The notes beneath the pieces were generated by a model. That model searched no databases, was not told where the DNA came from, and saw only the letters and a list, made by a program, of their open reading frames with translations. Shown piece by piece: positions 33,013-42,368 of a stretch of DNA of 64,000 nt. The position numbers and the translations under genes are program-made. The DNA comes from Sulfurimicrobium sp031426915 (GTDB lineage Bacteria; Pseudomonadota; Gammaproteobacteria; Burkholderiales; Sulfuricellaceae): the NCBI GenBank assembly GCA_031426915.1, contig JASJPB010000013.1:124001-188000 (forward strand). The letters run 5' to 3'. Position 1 is the first letter of the stretch; every line of letters begins with the position of its first letter.

Positions 33013-35127
33013 ATGCTGACTAAATTCCGTAATCTGAAAATCTGGGTGCAACTGGTCATTGCCATTGCGCTGATGCTGGGCGCCACATGGTCCGGGATGA
33101 GCTTGTGGATTGCCAGCGAGCAAAAAGACCTGGCAATCGATCAGGCGCGGGATTTTGCCGGCAGCGTCCACCAGATGACCATGGCTTCCCTCACCGGGAT
33201 GATGCTTACCGGCACGGTTGGCCAGCGTGCCGTGGTTCTGGATCAGATAAAGAACAGCAACAATATCCGTGATTTGCGGGTGTTGCGCGGCGATGCGGTG
33301 AATCGTCAATTTGGCCTGCCTGCCGACGAAGCCACGCCTACAGTCAAAGAAGCGGCGGTTCTGAAGAACGGCAAAGCGTACTTTCAGATCAACGAGCGGG
33401 AAGGCACGCTGGAAGCCATCCTCCCCGCCGCGGCCAGCAAGGACTACCTGGGGAAGAATTGCCTGATGTGCCACACCGTCGCTGAAGGTGAGGTGCTGGG
33501 CGCGGTCAGCATGAAAATCGACCTGACCAAGGTCAACAAGGCCTCCAATCAGTTTTCCCTGAAAGTCATGGCAGCCGCGCTGGGTCTGAGCATTCCGCTG
33601 CTGTTCTTCATCTACCTGTTTGTCTCGGCCGTGGTGACCCGTCCGCTGGCACAGGCCATGGCCGTTGCCGGAAAAATTGCCGATGGCGATTTGAGCAGCC
33701 GGATCGAAGCACATGCCGAAAACGAAACCGGCCAATTGCTGAATTCTTTCGAGGCTATGCAACAACAGCTCACCCTTCTGACGCGGGAAATTCATAGCGT
33801 CATGGGTGCGGCGGCGAAAGGGGATTTCAGCAGCAAAATCGACGCGAGCAAGCATCGGGGCTTCGGCCTGGAAATCGCTGCCGAACTGAACAAAATGACG
33901 GCCATTACCCACGAGGGGCTGAACGATGTGATGCGCGTGGCCAATGCGCTGGCCAACGGCGACTTGAACCAGAAAATCAGCAAGGAATACCCCGGCGTAT
34001 TCGGACAGACCAGGAACGGCGTGAACAATATCGTGGATGCACTGGTCAAGGTCGTCGCCGAAATCCAGGGCATTGTCGAGGCCGCCAGCCGGGGCGATTT
34101 CAGCGCCAGGATGGACATGAACGGCAAGCAGGGCTACACCAGGACGCTGTCTCAACTGCTCAACCAGCTTTCCGACGTCACCGACAGCGGCCTGAGAGAC
34201 ATCATGCGCGTTGCCAATGCATTGGCGCAGGGCGACCTGACCCAGACCATCAACAAGGATTACACCGGCCTGTTTGGGGAAACCAGGGAAGGCGTTAACG
34301 CCACCGTGGAAAACCTCAGGCAGCTGGTGGATGAAATCAGGATGGCTGCGGAAGGCATCAACACCGGTTCCAGGGAAATCGCCGTGGGCAACCAGGACCT
34401 GTCGCAACGTACCGAGGAACAGGCTTCTTCGCTGGAAGAAACCGCTTCCAGCATGGAAGAGCTGACTTCCACCGTGAAACAGAACGCCGAGAACGCCAGG
34501 CAGGCCAACCAGCTCGCCATCGGCGCTTCCGCAGTAGCCGGCAAGGGCGGCGCGGTGGTTTCCCAGGTAGTCGGCACCATGCATTCGATCAACGAGTCCT
34601 CGCGCAAGATCGTGGACATCATTTCCGTCATCGACGGCATCGCTTTCCAGACCAATATCCTGGCCCTGAATGCTGCCGTTGAGGCCGCCCGCGCCGGCGA
34701 GCAGGGACGCGGCTTCGCCGTGGTCGCCGCCGAGGTGCGCAACCTGGCGCAGCGTTCCGCCGCCGCCGCCAAGGAAATCAAGACCCTGATCGGCGATTCG
34801 GTGGACAAGGTCGAGAACGGAACCCGGCTGGTGGGCGAGGCAGGGCAAACCATGGAAGAGATCGTCGCCAGCATCAAACGCGTGACCGACATCATGTCCG
34901 AAATCTCCGCCGCCTCGATGGAGCAGTCTTCGGGCATCGAGCAGGTCAACCTCGCCATCACCCAGATGGACGAAGTGACGCAGCAGAACGCCGCGCTGGT
35001 GGAGCAAGCCGCGGCTGCTGCCGAGTCGCTGGAAGAGCAGGCGCAGAACCTTTCTGCTTCAGTCAGCGTGTTCAAGCTGGACAGCGCGGCCGGCATGGGA
35101 CTGGCACCAATGGGTCGCAAAGCTTAA
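33013..35127 (+). CDS. Methyl-accepting chemotaxis protein with c-type heme motif
   Basis: A 704-residue transmembrane chemoreceptor. It has one helix at residues 13-32, a periplasmic domain of about 150 residues, a second helix (185-210), then HAMP units (several GDFSSKI/GDLNQKI-type repeats) and a signalling domain with the conserved hairpin tip SVIDGIAFQTNILALNAAVE. The periplasmic part contains C150-L-M-C153-H154, a CxxCH c-type heme site, in KDYLGKNCLMCHTVAEGE. It therefore probably senses redox state or a gas such as O2 or NO through covalently bound heme. The fragment of a second heme-sensor-like gene follows directly. Confidence 0.94.
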   Translation: MLTKFRNLKIWVQLVIAIALMLGATWSGMSLWIASEQKDLAIDQARDFAGSVHQMTMASLTGMMLTGTVGQRAVVLDQIKNSNNIRDLRVLRGDAVNRQFGLPADEATPTVKEAAVLKNGKAYFQINEREGTLEAILPAAASKDYLGKNCLMCHTVAEGEVLGAVSMKIDLTKVNKASNQFSLKVMAAALGLSIPLLFFIYLFVSAVVTRPLAQAMAVAGKIADGDLSSRIEAHAENETGQLLNSFEAMQQQLTLLTREIHSVMGAAAKGDFSSKIDASKHRGFGLEIAAELNKMTAITHEGLNDVMRVANALANGDLNQKISKEYPGVFGQTRNGVNNIVDALVKVVAEIQGIVEAASRGDFSARMDMNGKQGYTRTLSQLLNQLSDVTDSGLRDIMRVANALAQGDLTQTINKDYTGLFGETREGVNATVENLRQLVDEIRMAAEGINTGSREIAVGNQDLSQRTEEQASSLEETASSMEELTSTVKQNAENARQANQLAIGASAVAGKGGAVVSQVVGTMHSINESSRKIVDIISVIDGIAFQTNILALNAAVEAARAGEQGRGFAVVAAEVRNLAQRSAAAAKEIKTLIGDSVDKVENGTRLVGEAGQTMEEIVASIKRVTDIMSEISAASMEQSSGIEQVNLAITQMDEVTQQNAALVEQAAAAAESLEEQAQNLSASVSVFKLDSAAGMGLAPMGRKA

Positions 35128-35138
35128 TCCCAGGATAG

Positions 35139-35438
35139 CGTATACGCTTCAAAATCACTTTCTTTGCCATCCTTGTCTGGTCGATTGGCGTTGCCACGTC
35201 GCTCTGGACGCAGCAATCCTTGCTTCAGCGCACTGCCGTGGATCTGGCGCGCAATGATGCGATTGCCAACTTGCGCAAGGACATGGCGATTCGCAAATGG
35301 GCGGCGTCGATGGGGCTCATCTTCGTCGACGACAGCAAGGTCAAGGATTCCCCCGCCCTTGCCGAACAGGAGCGGGTTGTCGCCGAAAGAAACACCGGCC
35401 AGCAAATCCGGCTGGTGTCCCTGACGCCTATCCATATA
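35139..35438 (+). pseudogene. Remnant of a DUF3365 (Tll0287-like) sensor gene
   Basis: A frame with no start codon, preceded by an in-frame TAG at 35136. It reads like the N-terminus of a membrane sensor: a hydrophobic helix (ITFFAILVWSIGVATSLWT), then DLARNDAIANLRKDMAIRK, WAASMGLIFVDDSKVKD and QIRLVSLTPIHIL. The last segment corresponds to the Tll0287/DUF3365 pattern RWxxxHGGVYV...LTLVNPAYMT of heme-linked sensor kinases and receptors. About 100 residues survive before the frame runs into lysA on the other strand. It appears to be a truncated, decayed gene left by a deletion next to the chemoreceptor. Confidence 0.6.
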
Positions 35439-36683
35439 CTAGGGCAACAACTTCTCTCCGGCATAAATCTGGTCGATTTTCTCCCGCTCGCGGACCAGGT
35501 GGATTTGTTCCCCATCCACCATCACCTCGGCGGCGCGCGGCCGAGTGTTGTAGTTGGAACTCATGCTCATGCCGTAGGCGCCGGCGGACATGACGGCCAG
35601 CAAGTCGCCTTCGTTCAGGGACAGGGCGCGGTCATGGCCCAGGAAGTCGCCGCTCTCGCATACCGGGCCGACAATTTCGTAGTTCTGTGCGGCAACGTTG
35701 CCGGGGCGTACCGGCTGGATGTCGTGCCAGGCATCGTAGAGGGCGGGGCGGGCAAGGTCGTTCATGGCTGCGTCGACGATGGCAAAATTCTTGGTTTCAC
35801 CATGCTTCAGGTATTCCACCTTGGTAAGCAGCAGCCCGGCGTTGCCCACCAGCGCGCGACCGGGTTCGATGATGATCTTGTGCGGACGGCCGGCCAGCTT
35901 GGCCAGCAGGGTTTGCACGTATTCCGCCGCTGGGGGCGGCGTTTCGTCCTGGTAGCGGATGCCCACGCCACCGCCCAGGTCGAGGTGGTGCAAAACGATG
36001 CCGTCCCGCGCCAGCCGGTCCACCAGTTCCAGCACTTTGTCGAGCGCGTCGGCAAAGGGCGACAGCTCGGTGATCTGGGAACCGATATGGCAGTCCAGCC
36101 CCTGCACGGAAATATGCGGCATTGCCGCGGCCATGCGATAGATGCGCGCGGCCTCGTCATAGGCAACGCCGAATTTGTTGCCCTTGAGACCGGTGGAAAT
36201 ATAGGGATGGGTCTTGGGATCCACGTCCGGGTTGACGCGCAGGCTGAGCGGCGCGATTTTGCCCATTTCTCCCGCGACCTGGTTCAGGCGCAGCAGTTCG
36301 CTTTCCGATTCCACGTTGAAGCACAGAATGCCCGCCGTGAGCGCCTGGCGCATTTCGTCCGCCGTTTTGCCCACGCCGGAAAACACCACCTTGCCCGCAT
36401 CGCCGCCGGCGGCCAGTACCCGTTGCAACTCCCCGCCGGACACGATATCAAAACCGGCGCCCAGGCGGGCGAACAGGTTGAGGATGGCGAGATTGGGATT
36501 GGCCTTGACCGCAAAGCAGACGAGATGCGCACGTCCGGCAAAAGCGCTATCGAAGCTTTGATACGCATCTGCCAGCGCGGCACGGGAATAGACATAGCAC
36601 GGCGTGCCGAACTCGGCGGCGATGCGGCTTAACGGGACGGACTCGGCGCGGAGTTCGCCGTTGTTATGCGAAAAAACGTTCAC
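35439..36683 (-). CDS. lysA: Diaminopimelate decarboxylase
   Basis: A 414-residue PLP enzyme that makes L-lysine from meso-diaminopimelate. The lysine carrying PLP is in CFAVKANPNLAIL, with the HIGSQI, EPGRALVGNAG and GAYGMSMSSNYN motifs all present in the alanine-racemase-like barrel and C-terminal domain. The start is GTG 36683, overlapping the lptM stop (GTGA). Upstream in the same direction is the small lipoprotein gene lptM, a conserved pair. Length is typical. Confidence 0.96.
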   Translation of the reverse strand: MNVFSHNNGELRAESVPLSRIAAEFGTPCYVYSRAALADAYQSFDSAFAGRAHLVCFAVKANPNLAILNLFARLGAGFDIVSGGELQRVLAAGGDAGKVVFSGVGKTADEMRQALTAGILCFNVESESELLRLNQVAGEMGKIAPLSLRVNPDVDPKTHPYISTGLKGNKFGVAYDEAARIYRMAAAMPHISVQGLDCHIGSQITELSPFADALDKVLELVDRLARDGIVLHHLDLGGGVGIRYQDETPPPAAEYVQTLLAKLAGRPHKIIIEPGRALVGNAGLLLTKVEYLKHGETKNFAIVDAAMNDLARPALYDAWHDIQPVRPGNVAAQNYEIVGPVCESGDFLGHDRALSLNEGDLLAVMSAGAYGMSMSSNYNTRPRAAEVMVDGEQIHLVREREKIDQIYAGEKLLP

Positions 36684-36793
36684 TTTTGATCCTGTTGCGA
36701 TGAGGAAGGCGGGGGCGGCAGATAGAGCGGCCCCTTGTGGCCGCAGCCGGCAAGCAGCAGGCCGCTCAGAACTAGCATCAAAACGGGCCGCAT
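36680..36793 (-). CDS. lptM: LptM (YifL-like) small lipoprotein
   Basis: A 37-residue lipoprotein starting MRPVLMLVLSGLLLAGCGHK. The lipobox LLAGC puts the lipidated Cys at residue 17, and the mature peptide is GHKGPLYLPPPPSSSQQDQK. The GxKGPLYLP pattern after the Cys is diagnostic of the LptM/YifL family, in which the Escherichia coli protein aids LptD maturation. The gene lies directly upstream of lysA with a GTGA overlap, as in many proteobacteria, and diverges from cyaY. It was found by reading the region, as it is too short for most automatic calling. Confidence 0.92.
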   Translation of the reverse strand: MRPVLMLVLSGLLLAGCGHKGPLYLPPPPSSSQQDQK

Positions 36794-36843
36794 AGTATCC
36801 TCGTCAGTTAATAATTCACAAAATCTTAACACACGGGCCAGTC

Positions 36844-37167
36844 ATGACCGAAACCGAGTTTAACCTGCTGGTGGATGCCACTCTGGCGCAAATCGAACAG
36901 GCTGTCGAAGCCAGCGGCGCGGATATCGATTTCGACATCACGGCCGGCATTCTCGAACTGGAGTTCGCGAATGGCAGCAAGATCATCATCAACCGCCAGT
37001 CGGTCAACCAGGAGTTGTGGGTGGCGGCCAAATCCGGCGGATTTCATTATGCCTTCCGCGACAATGCCTGGCGCGACACGCGCGACGGCAGCGAACTGCT
37101 GGCCGCTCTCGGCCGCTATATAAGCGAGCAGGCGGGCGAAAGTGTGACGCTTGGGGGCGGTTCCTAG
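36844..37167 (+). CDS. cyaY: Iron-sulfur assembly protein CyaY (frataxin)
   Basis: A 107-residue frataxin-like protein that binds iron and regulates Fe-S cluster assembly on IscS. Family features are the acidic first helix (ETEFNLLVDATLAQIEQAVEA), the strand LELEFANGSKIIINRQ and the conserved EFGxSWxxxxGGFHY region as ELWVAAKSGGFHYAF. It is divergent from lptM-lysA across a 50-base gap, a standard order. The next gene starts three bases after its stop. Confidence 0.95.
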   Translation: MTETEFNLLVDATLAQIEQAVEASGADIDFDITAGILELEFANGSKIIINRQSVNQELWVAAKSGGFHYAFRDNAWRDTRDGSELLAALGRYISEQAGESVTLGGGS

Positions 37168-37169
37168 AC

Positions 37170-38819
37170 ATGGCGGCCGTGCCCGGCGGAAAAAATATTC
37201 CGACCGACTTCAAGAGCAAGACCTTTCTGGTGATTGACGACATCATCGGGGTGCGCTCCTCTATGCGCATCACCATCAGCACGTTTGGCGGCGTAAAAAT
37301 CGACATGGCGGCGAATGCCTCGGACGCGATCAACAAGATCGAGCATCGTGCCTACGACATTATCCTGTGCGACTATTCCCTGGGCGATGCCAAGGATGGG
37401 CAGCAACTCCTGGAAGAGCTGAAGCGGCGGCGCCTGATCAAGAACGCCACCGTATTCATGATGGTGACGGCCGAACGCAGCTACGAGAAGGTGGTGAGCG
37501 CGGTGGAGCTGGCGCCGGACGATTACCTGATCAAGCCATTCAGCGGCGAGGTACTGCGCACGCGAATCGAACGCCTGCTGCATAAAAAGAATTTCCTGGC
37601 GCCGGTCTATGACCTGATGGAGCAACAGGAATTCCGCAAGGCAGTAGAGGCCTGCGACCAGCGCCTGCAAGCTCCCGGGCCTTATTTGCTGGATTTGCTG
37701 CGCCTCAAGGGAGACTTGCTGCTGCTGGTATCGGATTTCGCCGGCGCGCGCCAGGTGTATGAGCACATCCTGTCAATGCGCGATATCCCCTGGGCCAAAA
37801 TGGGGCTGGCCAAGGCCCAGTTTTTCGAGGAAAACTATCAGGCCGCGGCGGAGGGCTTCCAGCAAATCATCGACGGGCATCCCAATTACATGTCCGCCTA
37901 CGACTGGCTGGCAAAGGCTTACACCACCCTCGGCGACGAAGCCGCGGCGCAACGGGTGCTGACGGAAGCGGTGGCCAGGTCGCCGCGCATATTACAACGC
38001 CAGAAAGACCTGGGGGAGACCGCTTACCACAACGAAGACCTGGAAACCGCGCAGGGTGCATTCGAGGCGGTTTTGGAGTTCGGCAAGTTTTCCTCCTTCG
38101 CCGAACCCGAGGATTATGCCAACCTGAGCCGGGTATTCCTGGACAAGGGCGAATATTCCCAGGCTTTGACGGTAATGGGCAATGCGCGCAAGGTTTTCGA
38201 GAAATCACCCCAGGTGATGCTGCATGCGGCGGTGATGGACAGCATGATTTACGACAAGTCCGGCGACAAGGAAGCCGCCGAGCGCGCATTCAGCGAAGCG
38301 CGGACATTGTTCGAACAAGCTCCCGGGCAGCAGGAATCCGTGGCGCTCGACATGGCGCAGGCCTGCTTCCAGCACGGAGACCAGGCCGCCGGAGAAAAAA
38401 TCGCCCAGAATCTGGTGAAAAACAACCATACCAATACCGCGCTGCTGAAGCGCACCGAGCAGATGTTCCAGCGCATGGGGTTGCACGACCAGGGCAAGGA
38501 ACTGATTCATTCTTCCAGTCGGGAAGTGATCGCCCTCAACAATCGCGCGGTGAAACTCGCTCAGGCAGGCGACCTGAAAGGCTCGGTGGAACTCTTGATG
38601 CAGGCAGCGGACCAGCTCAAGAACAACAATCTGGTGGTTCTCAACGCCGCCCATGCCATTCTCACCTACATCAGGCAATATGGGTGGGACGAACGATTAG
38701 CAGCAACAGCGGGGGAATATCTGGACACCATCAGGCAACGCGAACCGGAGCACAAGAAATACCTCATGCTGACCACGCTCTACAAGGATCTTGCCTTAAA
38801 ATTCGGGGTCAAGTCATGA
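37170..38819 (+). CDS. Response regulator with TPR domain
   Basis: A 549-residue protein. The N-terminal receiver domain (about residues 14-135) has acidic pocket DD (FLVIDDIIGVRSS), the phosphoacceptor D in IILCDYSLGDAKDG and the Lys in DDYLIKPFSGE. The rest is a tandem of helix-turn-helix TPR repeats (SAYDWLAKAYTTLGDEAAA, AVVEFGKFSSFAEPEDYANL and others). The start at 37170, three bases after cyaY, fits the receiver start. It overlaps the histidine-kinase-like gene by ATGA, so they form a two-component pair. The output is likely protein-protein contact rather than DNA binding. Confidence 0.9.
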   Translation: MAAVPGGKNIPTDFKSKTFLVIDDIIGVRSSMRITISTFGGVKIDMAANASDAINKIEHRAYDIILCDYSLGDAKDGQQLLEELKRRRLIKNATVFMMVTAERSYEKVVSAVELAPDDYLIKPFSGEVLRTRIERLLHKKNFLAPVYDLMEQQEFRKAVEACDQRLQAPGPYLLDLLRLKGDLLLLVSDFAGARQVYEHILSMRDIPWAKMGLAKAQFFEENYQAAAEGFQQIIDGHPNYMSAYDWLAKAYTTLGDEAAAQRVLTEAVARSPRILQRQKDLGETAYHNEDLETAQGAFEAVLEFGKFSSFAEPEDYANLSRVFLDKGEYSQALTVMGNARKVFEKSPQVMLHAAVMDSMIYDKSGDKEAAERAFSEARTLFEQAPGQQESVALDMAQACFQHGDQAAGEKIAQNLVKNNHTNTALLKRTEQMFQRMGLHDQGKELIHSSSREVIALNNRAVKLAQAGDLKGSVELLMQAADQLKNNNLVVLNAAHAILTYIRQYGWDERLAATAGEYLDTIRQREPEHKKYLMLTTLYKDLALKFGVKS

Positions 38820-39523
38820 CACAGCCGATGGAGCGCACGGAAAATGCCGATATTGATTTCGCCACGCTGTTCGCGGTCAATATCCACGAAATCAAAAATC
38901 TTCTGCTCCTGCTTTTCAACAATATTGAAAGCGCCGGCAACGAACCCTGGGCAAGGGACAATCCCGCCGCCCTGGTTTCCCTGAGCCGAATCAAATATGG
39001 CAGCGCCCAGATCAGCCAGCGCCTCGCCCACTTGCTGGCGCTTTACCGCATCGCCCAGGGACGCTACGAGCTCGATATCGATTATCACGACGCAACCGAA
39101 CTGTTGCAGGAGATTAAGCTTGAAACCCATTCCCTGATTGACGATCACGGCATCGAAATAAGTGTCGAAACCGGCGAGGGTCTGTACGGATTTTTTGACC
39201 GCGAAATGGTGCGCGGCATTCTGATCAACGCCGTTCACAATGCACTGCACTATGCGAAAGTAAAAATTCGTCTGAGCGCGGGGTTCGAGGAGGGGTTTCT
39301 TTGCTTCCGGGTTGAGGATGACAGCTCGGGCTACCCCAAGGAAATTCTTGAAACAGGTGGCGTTTGCGCCAAACTGGACCTGGGTCAGGGTGGAACCGGG
39401 CTTGGACTCTATTTCTCCGCTACCGTCGCGGCGCTACACCGCAACCAGGATAAAACCGGCTTCACCCGCCTGAACAACGGCGGCATTTTCGGCGGCGCGG
39501 TGTTCTCGCTTTATCTGCCGTAG
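38816..39523 (+). CDS. Histidine kinase-like ATPase partner
   Basis: A 235-residue cytosolic protein. An HisKA-like dimerisation helix holds NIHEIKNLLLLLFNNIE, where the H of HEIKN is the likely phosphorylation site. The ATPase half follows: INAVHNALHYAKVKI (N box), VEDDSSGYP (G1/F like) and GQGGTGLGLYFSATVAALH (G2). No transmembrane segment or input domain is seen, so it may be driven by partner proteins. ATG 38816 overlaps the response regulator stop, giving stoichiometric expression with its probable partner. Confidence 0.88.
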   Translation: MTQPMERTENADIDFATLFAVNIHEIKNLLLLLFNNIESAGNEPWARDNPAALVSLSRIKYGSAQISQRLAHLLALYRIAQGRYELDIDYHDATELLQEIKLETHSLIDDHGIEISVETGEGLYGFFDREMVRGILINAVHNALHYAKVKIRLSAGFEEGFLCFRVEDDSSGYPKEILETGGVCAKLDLGQGGTGLGLYFSATVAALHRNQDKTGFTRLNNGGIFGGAVFSLYLP

Positions 39524-39525
39524 CT

Positions 39526-39924
39526 TTATAGCAGGGTAAAGAATTTCAGGAATGGTCCAGCCAGTTGCGGCGTGCGGATCATCTTGCGGTAATCCCCGCT
39601 CTTGAATTGCAGATTCCCGCTGGCGACCGCCACGCCCAGGCCGGCGATGCCGAGCCCTTCCTTTTTCCACTTCGCCCACTGCTCGGGGGCGGCACGCAAG
39701 TCCCAGTTGGCAACGGGACTGTTGAGCGCGTTATACAGGCCCGCTTTCACGATCTTGCCGTGTCTCACTTCCAGCAGCACGGCCGGATTGATCTGGTCAG
39801 CGAAACCGAAAGCGATGACCGAGTCGAAATTCGCGGCAGCGAGCGGTTCGATCATTTCGGTGTTGGCATTCCACTGGTTCGCAAACCGTTCCATCCATTC
39901 CCTTGAAAACAGACTTTCCATCAT
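39526..39924 (-). CDS. SCP2 sterol-binding domain protein
   Basis: A 132-residue cytosolic protein resembling the SCP2 lipid-binding fold (SVIAFGFADQINPAVLLEVRHGK ... VAVASGNLQFKSGDYRKMIR), including the short exposed strand pair typical of the family. In proteobacteria such proteins often act in ubiquinone or lipid handling. The start is ATG 39924, overlapping the argH stop as ATGATG. It is therefore translated after argH in the same unit. Substrate unknown. Confidence 0.75.
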   Translation of the reverse strand: MMESLFSREWMERFANQWNANTEMIEPLAAANFDSVIAFGFADQINPAVLLEVRHGKIVKAGLYNALNSPVANWDLRAAPEQWAKWKKEGLGIAGLGVAVASGNLQFKSGDYRKMIRTPQLAGPFLKFFTLL

Positions 39925-41318
39925 CCCCCCATTAGCTTTCTGGCTCTCAGGATAGCTTGCCTGACCTGCTCCGGCGCCGTGCCGCCGATGTGGTTGCGGC
40001 TGTTGAGCGAGCCTTCCAGCGTCAGCACGGCAAAAATATCGCTTTCCACCAGCGGCGAAAACTGGCGCAACTCCTCCAGCGCCAATTCGGAAAGGTCGCA
40101 TCTGCGGCCCTCGGCATGGCGCACCGCGCGCGCCACGGCCTCGTGGGCATCGCGGAAAGGCAGGCCTTTCTTCACCAGATAGTCGGCCAGGTCGGTGGCC
40201 GTGGCATAGCCCTGGAAAGCCGCCTGACGCATGGCGTCCTCGTTCACCGTGATGCCACCGATCATGTCGGCGTAGATGCGCAGCGTGGCATTGAGGGTGT
40301 CTGCGGTATCGAACAGCGGCTCCTTGTCCTCCTGGTTATCCTTGTTGTAGGCCAGCGGCTGACCTTTCATCAGGGTCAGCAGCGCCACCAAGTGGCCGTT
40401 GACGCGCCCGGTCTTGCCGCGCACCAGTTCCGGCACGTCGGGATTCTTTTTCTGCGGCATGATGCTGGAGCCGGTGCAGAAGCGGTCGGCGATGTCGATG
40501 AAGCCGAAGCGCGGGCTCATCCACAGGATCAACTCCTCGGACAGACGCGACAAGTGGGTCATCACCAGCGCCGCGCAAGCGGTGAATTCAATGGCGAAAT
40601 CGCGATCGGAAACGGCGTCGAGCGAGTTCTCGCACACCCCGTCGAAGCCCAGTTCGCGCGCCACCATTTCCCGGTCGATGGGATAGCTGGTGCCGGCCAG
40701 GGCCGCTGCGCCCAGGGGCAGACGGTTGAGCCGTTTGCGGCAGTCGGCAAAACGCTCCCCGTCGCGCTTGAGCATTTCATAGTAAGCCATGAGATGATGG
40801 CCGAAGGACACCGGCTGGGCGACCTGCAAATGCGTGAAACCCGGCATCACCGTATCTGTATGCTCCTCGGCCAGGTTGACCAGGGCGGCTTGCAGGTTTT
40901 TCACCAACCCGATCAGGGTATCGATCTCGGTGCGCAGCCACAGGCGCACGTCGGTCGCCACCTGGTCATTGCGCGAGCGGGCGGTGTGCAGACGCTTGCC
41001 GGCATCGCCCACCATGGCGGTGAGGCGCTTTTCGATATTGAGATGCACGTCCTCGGCATCGAGTGACCAGACGAAGGCGCCGCTGCGGACTTCCGCCAGG
41101 ATATGCGCCATGCCGTGCTGGATGGAGGACAAATCCGCAGCATTCAGGATGCCCACGGCATGAAGCATGCTAGCATGGGCGAGCGAGCCCTGAATGTCGA
41201 ATTCAGCCAGGCGGCGGTCGAAATCCACCGAGGCGGTGAAACGCTTGACCAGCTCAGCCACCGGTTCGTTGAAGCGGCCTGACCAGGTCGAAGTGGTGGC
41301 CGGATTTTGATCTTGCAT
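39921..41318 (-). CDS. argH: Argininosuccinate lyase
   Basis: A 465-residue tetrameric enzyme that splits argininosuccinate into arginine and fumarate. The catalytic signature GSSIMPQKKNPD is present, as are HTARSRNDQVATDVRLWLR and GFTHLQVAQPVSFGHHLMAYY. Length is normal. It is divergent from algZ with about 30 bases between start codons, the arrangement known from pseudomonads and many betaproteobacteria. Confidence 0.97.
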   Translation of the reverse strand: MQDQNPATTSTWSGRFNEPVAELVKRFTASVDFDRRLAEFDIQGSLAHASMLHAVGILNAADLSSIQHGMAHILAEVRSGAFVWSLDAEDVHLNIEKRLTAMVGDAGKRLHTARSRNDQVATDVRLWLRTEIDTLIGLVKNLQAALVNLAEEHTDTVMPGFTHLQVAQPVSFGHHLMAYYEMLKRDGERFADCRKRLNRLPLGAAALAGTSYPIDREMVARELGFDGVCENSLDAVSDRDFAIEFTACAALVMTHLSRLSEELILWMSPRFGFIDIADRFCTGSSIMPQKKNPDVPELVRGKTGRVNGHLVALLTLMKGQPLAYNKDNQEDKEPLFDTADTLNATLRIYADMIGGITVNEDAMRQAAFQGYATATDLADYLVKKGLPFRDAHEAVARAVRHAEGRRCDLSELALEELRQFSPLVESDIFAVLTLEGSLNSRNHIGGTAPEQVRQAILRARKLMGG

Positions 41319-41348
41319 CGTGTAGGGGTCTTATTCAGAATAAACAAC

Positions 41349-42368
41349 ATGGCAAGTATAAATCAAAATCAGCGCCCCCCGGTGAGCCTGCCCAATTTTT
41401 GCAACCTGGGCGTGAACCTGCGCATTCTCATCATCGTCAATGGCATGAGCCTGGTGGCTGCGGCCCTGAAAGCAGCATCCTTTCATTCCATGTGGCTGGA
41501 TTTGATGGAGATCTCCGTGCTGGTTCAGCCATTGCTGCTGCTCAGCCTGCTTGCGCTATGCGCGGGGCGCAAGTTGCTGCAGCGCATGTCCTATACCGGA
41601 GGAATTGCCGCCGTCATCTTTCTGGAACTGGTGTTAACCACGCTGGTTTATGTCTTGCTCCAGGAACTGCTGGATACCGAACGTCAATTCCTGCTTCCCC
41701 GCTACTGGCTGTTTACGTTTTTGACCAGCGCGGCCTTGCTGGGCTACTTCAACCTGCGCAGCCGCGCGCTTTCGCCAGCCTTGAGCGAAGCGCGTTTACA
41801 GGCCCTGCAGGCGCGTATCCGGCCCCATTTCCTGTTCAACAGCATCAACGCGGTGCTGAGCCTGATCCGCAGCGATCCCAAGCGCGCCGAAACCGCGCTG
41901 GAGGACATGGCCGACCTGTTCCGCGTACTGATGGCCGACAATCGCCATCTGGTCCGGCTCGAGCAGGAATTGGCACTGTGCCGCCAGTACCTCGGCCTGG
42001 AGCAATTGCGCCTGGGCGAGCGCCTGAAGTTGGTCTGGCACATCGAGAACATGCCTGTAGACGCCCTGCTCCCGCCGCTGGTGCTGCAACCCTTGCTGGA
42101 AAACGCGGTATGCCATGGCATCGAGCCTTCCAGTCAGCCGGGAGAAATCAGCGTCAACATCTACCTCAGTCGCAACCAGGTGCACATGGTGCTGCGCAAC
42201 CCCTACCGCAGCGACGGCAACCACCACAGCGGCAACAAGATGGCGCTGGCCAACGTGCGCGAACGGCTGCAACTGCACTTCGACGCCGAAGCCAGCCTCA
42301 CCACCCAGGTCAGCGACAACGCCTACCAGGTCCATATCGTGATCCCTTACCTCACAAACGAACCATGA
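41349..42368 (+). CDS. algZ: LytS-type sensor kinase AlgZ (FimS)
   Basis: A 339-residue atypical sensor kinase. Four to five helices at the N-terminus are followed by a His_kinase domain with the phosphorylated H in RIRPHFLFNSINAVLSLIR and an ATPase domain lacking classic spacing (PLLENAVCHGIEPSSQPGE). It works with the LytTR regulator AlgR encoded next to it, with which it overlaps by ATGA. The gene order argH-algZ-algR-hemC is highly conserved. ATG 41349 is preferred; an in-frame start at 41307 lies too close to the divergent argH gene. Confidence 0.93.
   Translation: MASINQNQRPPVSLPNFCNLGVNLRILIIVNGMSLVAAALKAASFHSMWLDLMEISVLVQPLLLLSLLALCAGRKLLQRMSYTGGIAAVIFLELVLTTLVYVLLQELLDTERQFLLPRYWLFTFLTSAALLGYFNLRSRALSPALSEARLQALQARIRPHFLFNSINAVLSLIRSDPKRAETALEDMADLFRVLMADNRHLVRLEQELALCRQYLGLEQLRLGERLKLVWHIENMPVDALLPPLVLQPLLENAVCHGIEPSSQPGEISVNIYLSRNQVHMVLRNPYRSDGNHHSGNKMALANVRERLQLHFDAEASLTTQVSDNAYQVHIVIPYLTNEP

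Noticed and set aside
32761..35007. 748-codon minus-strand frame opposite the chemoreceptor gene
   Set aside because: It is a shadow of the GC-rich, repetitive chemoreceptor sequence; residues are His/Gly/Asp-rich with no domain, and the plus-strand protein is unmistakable.
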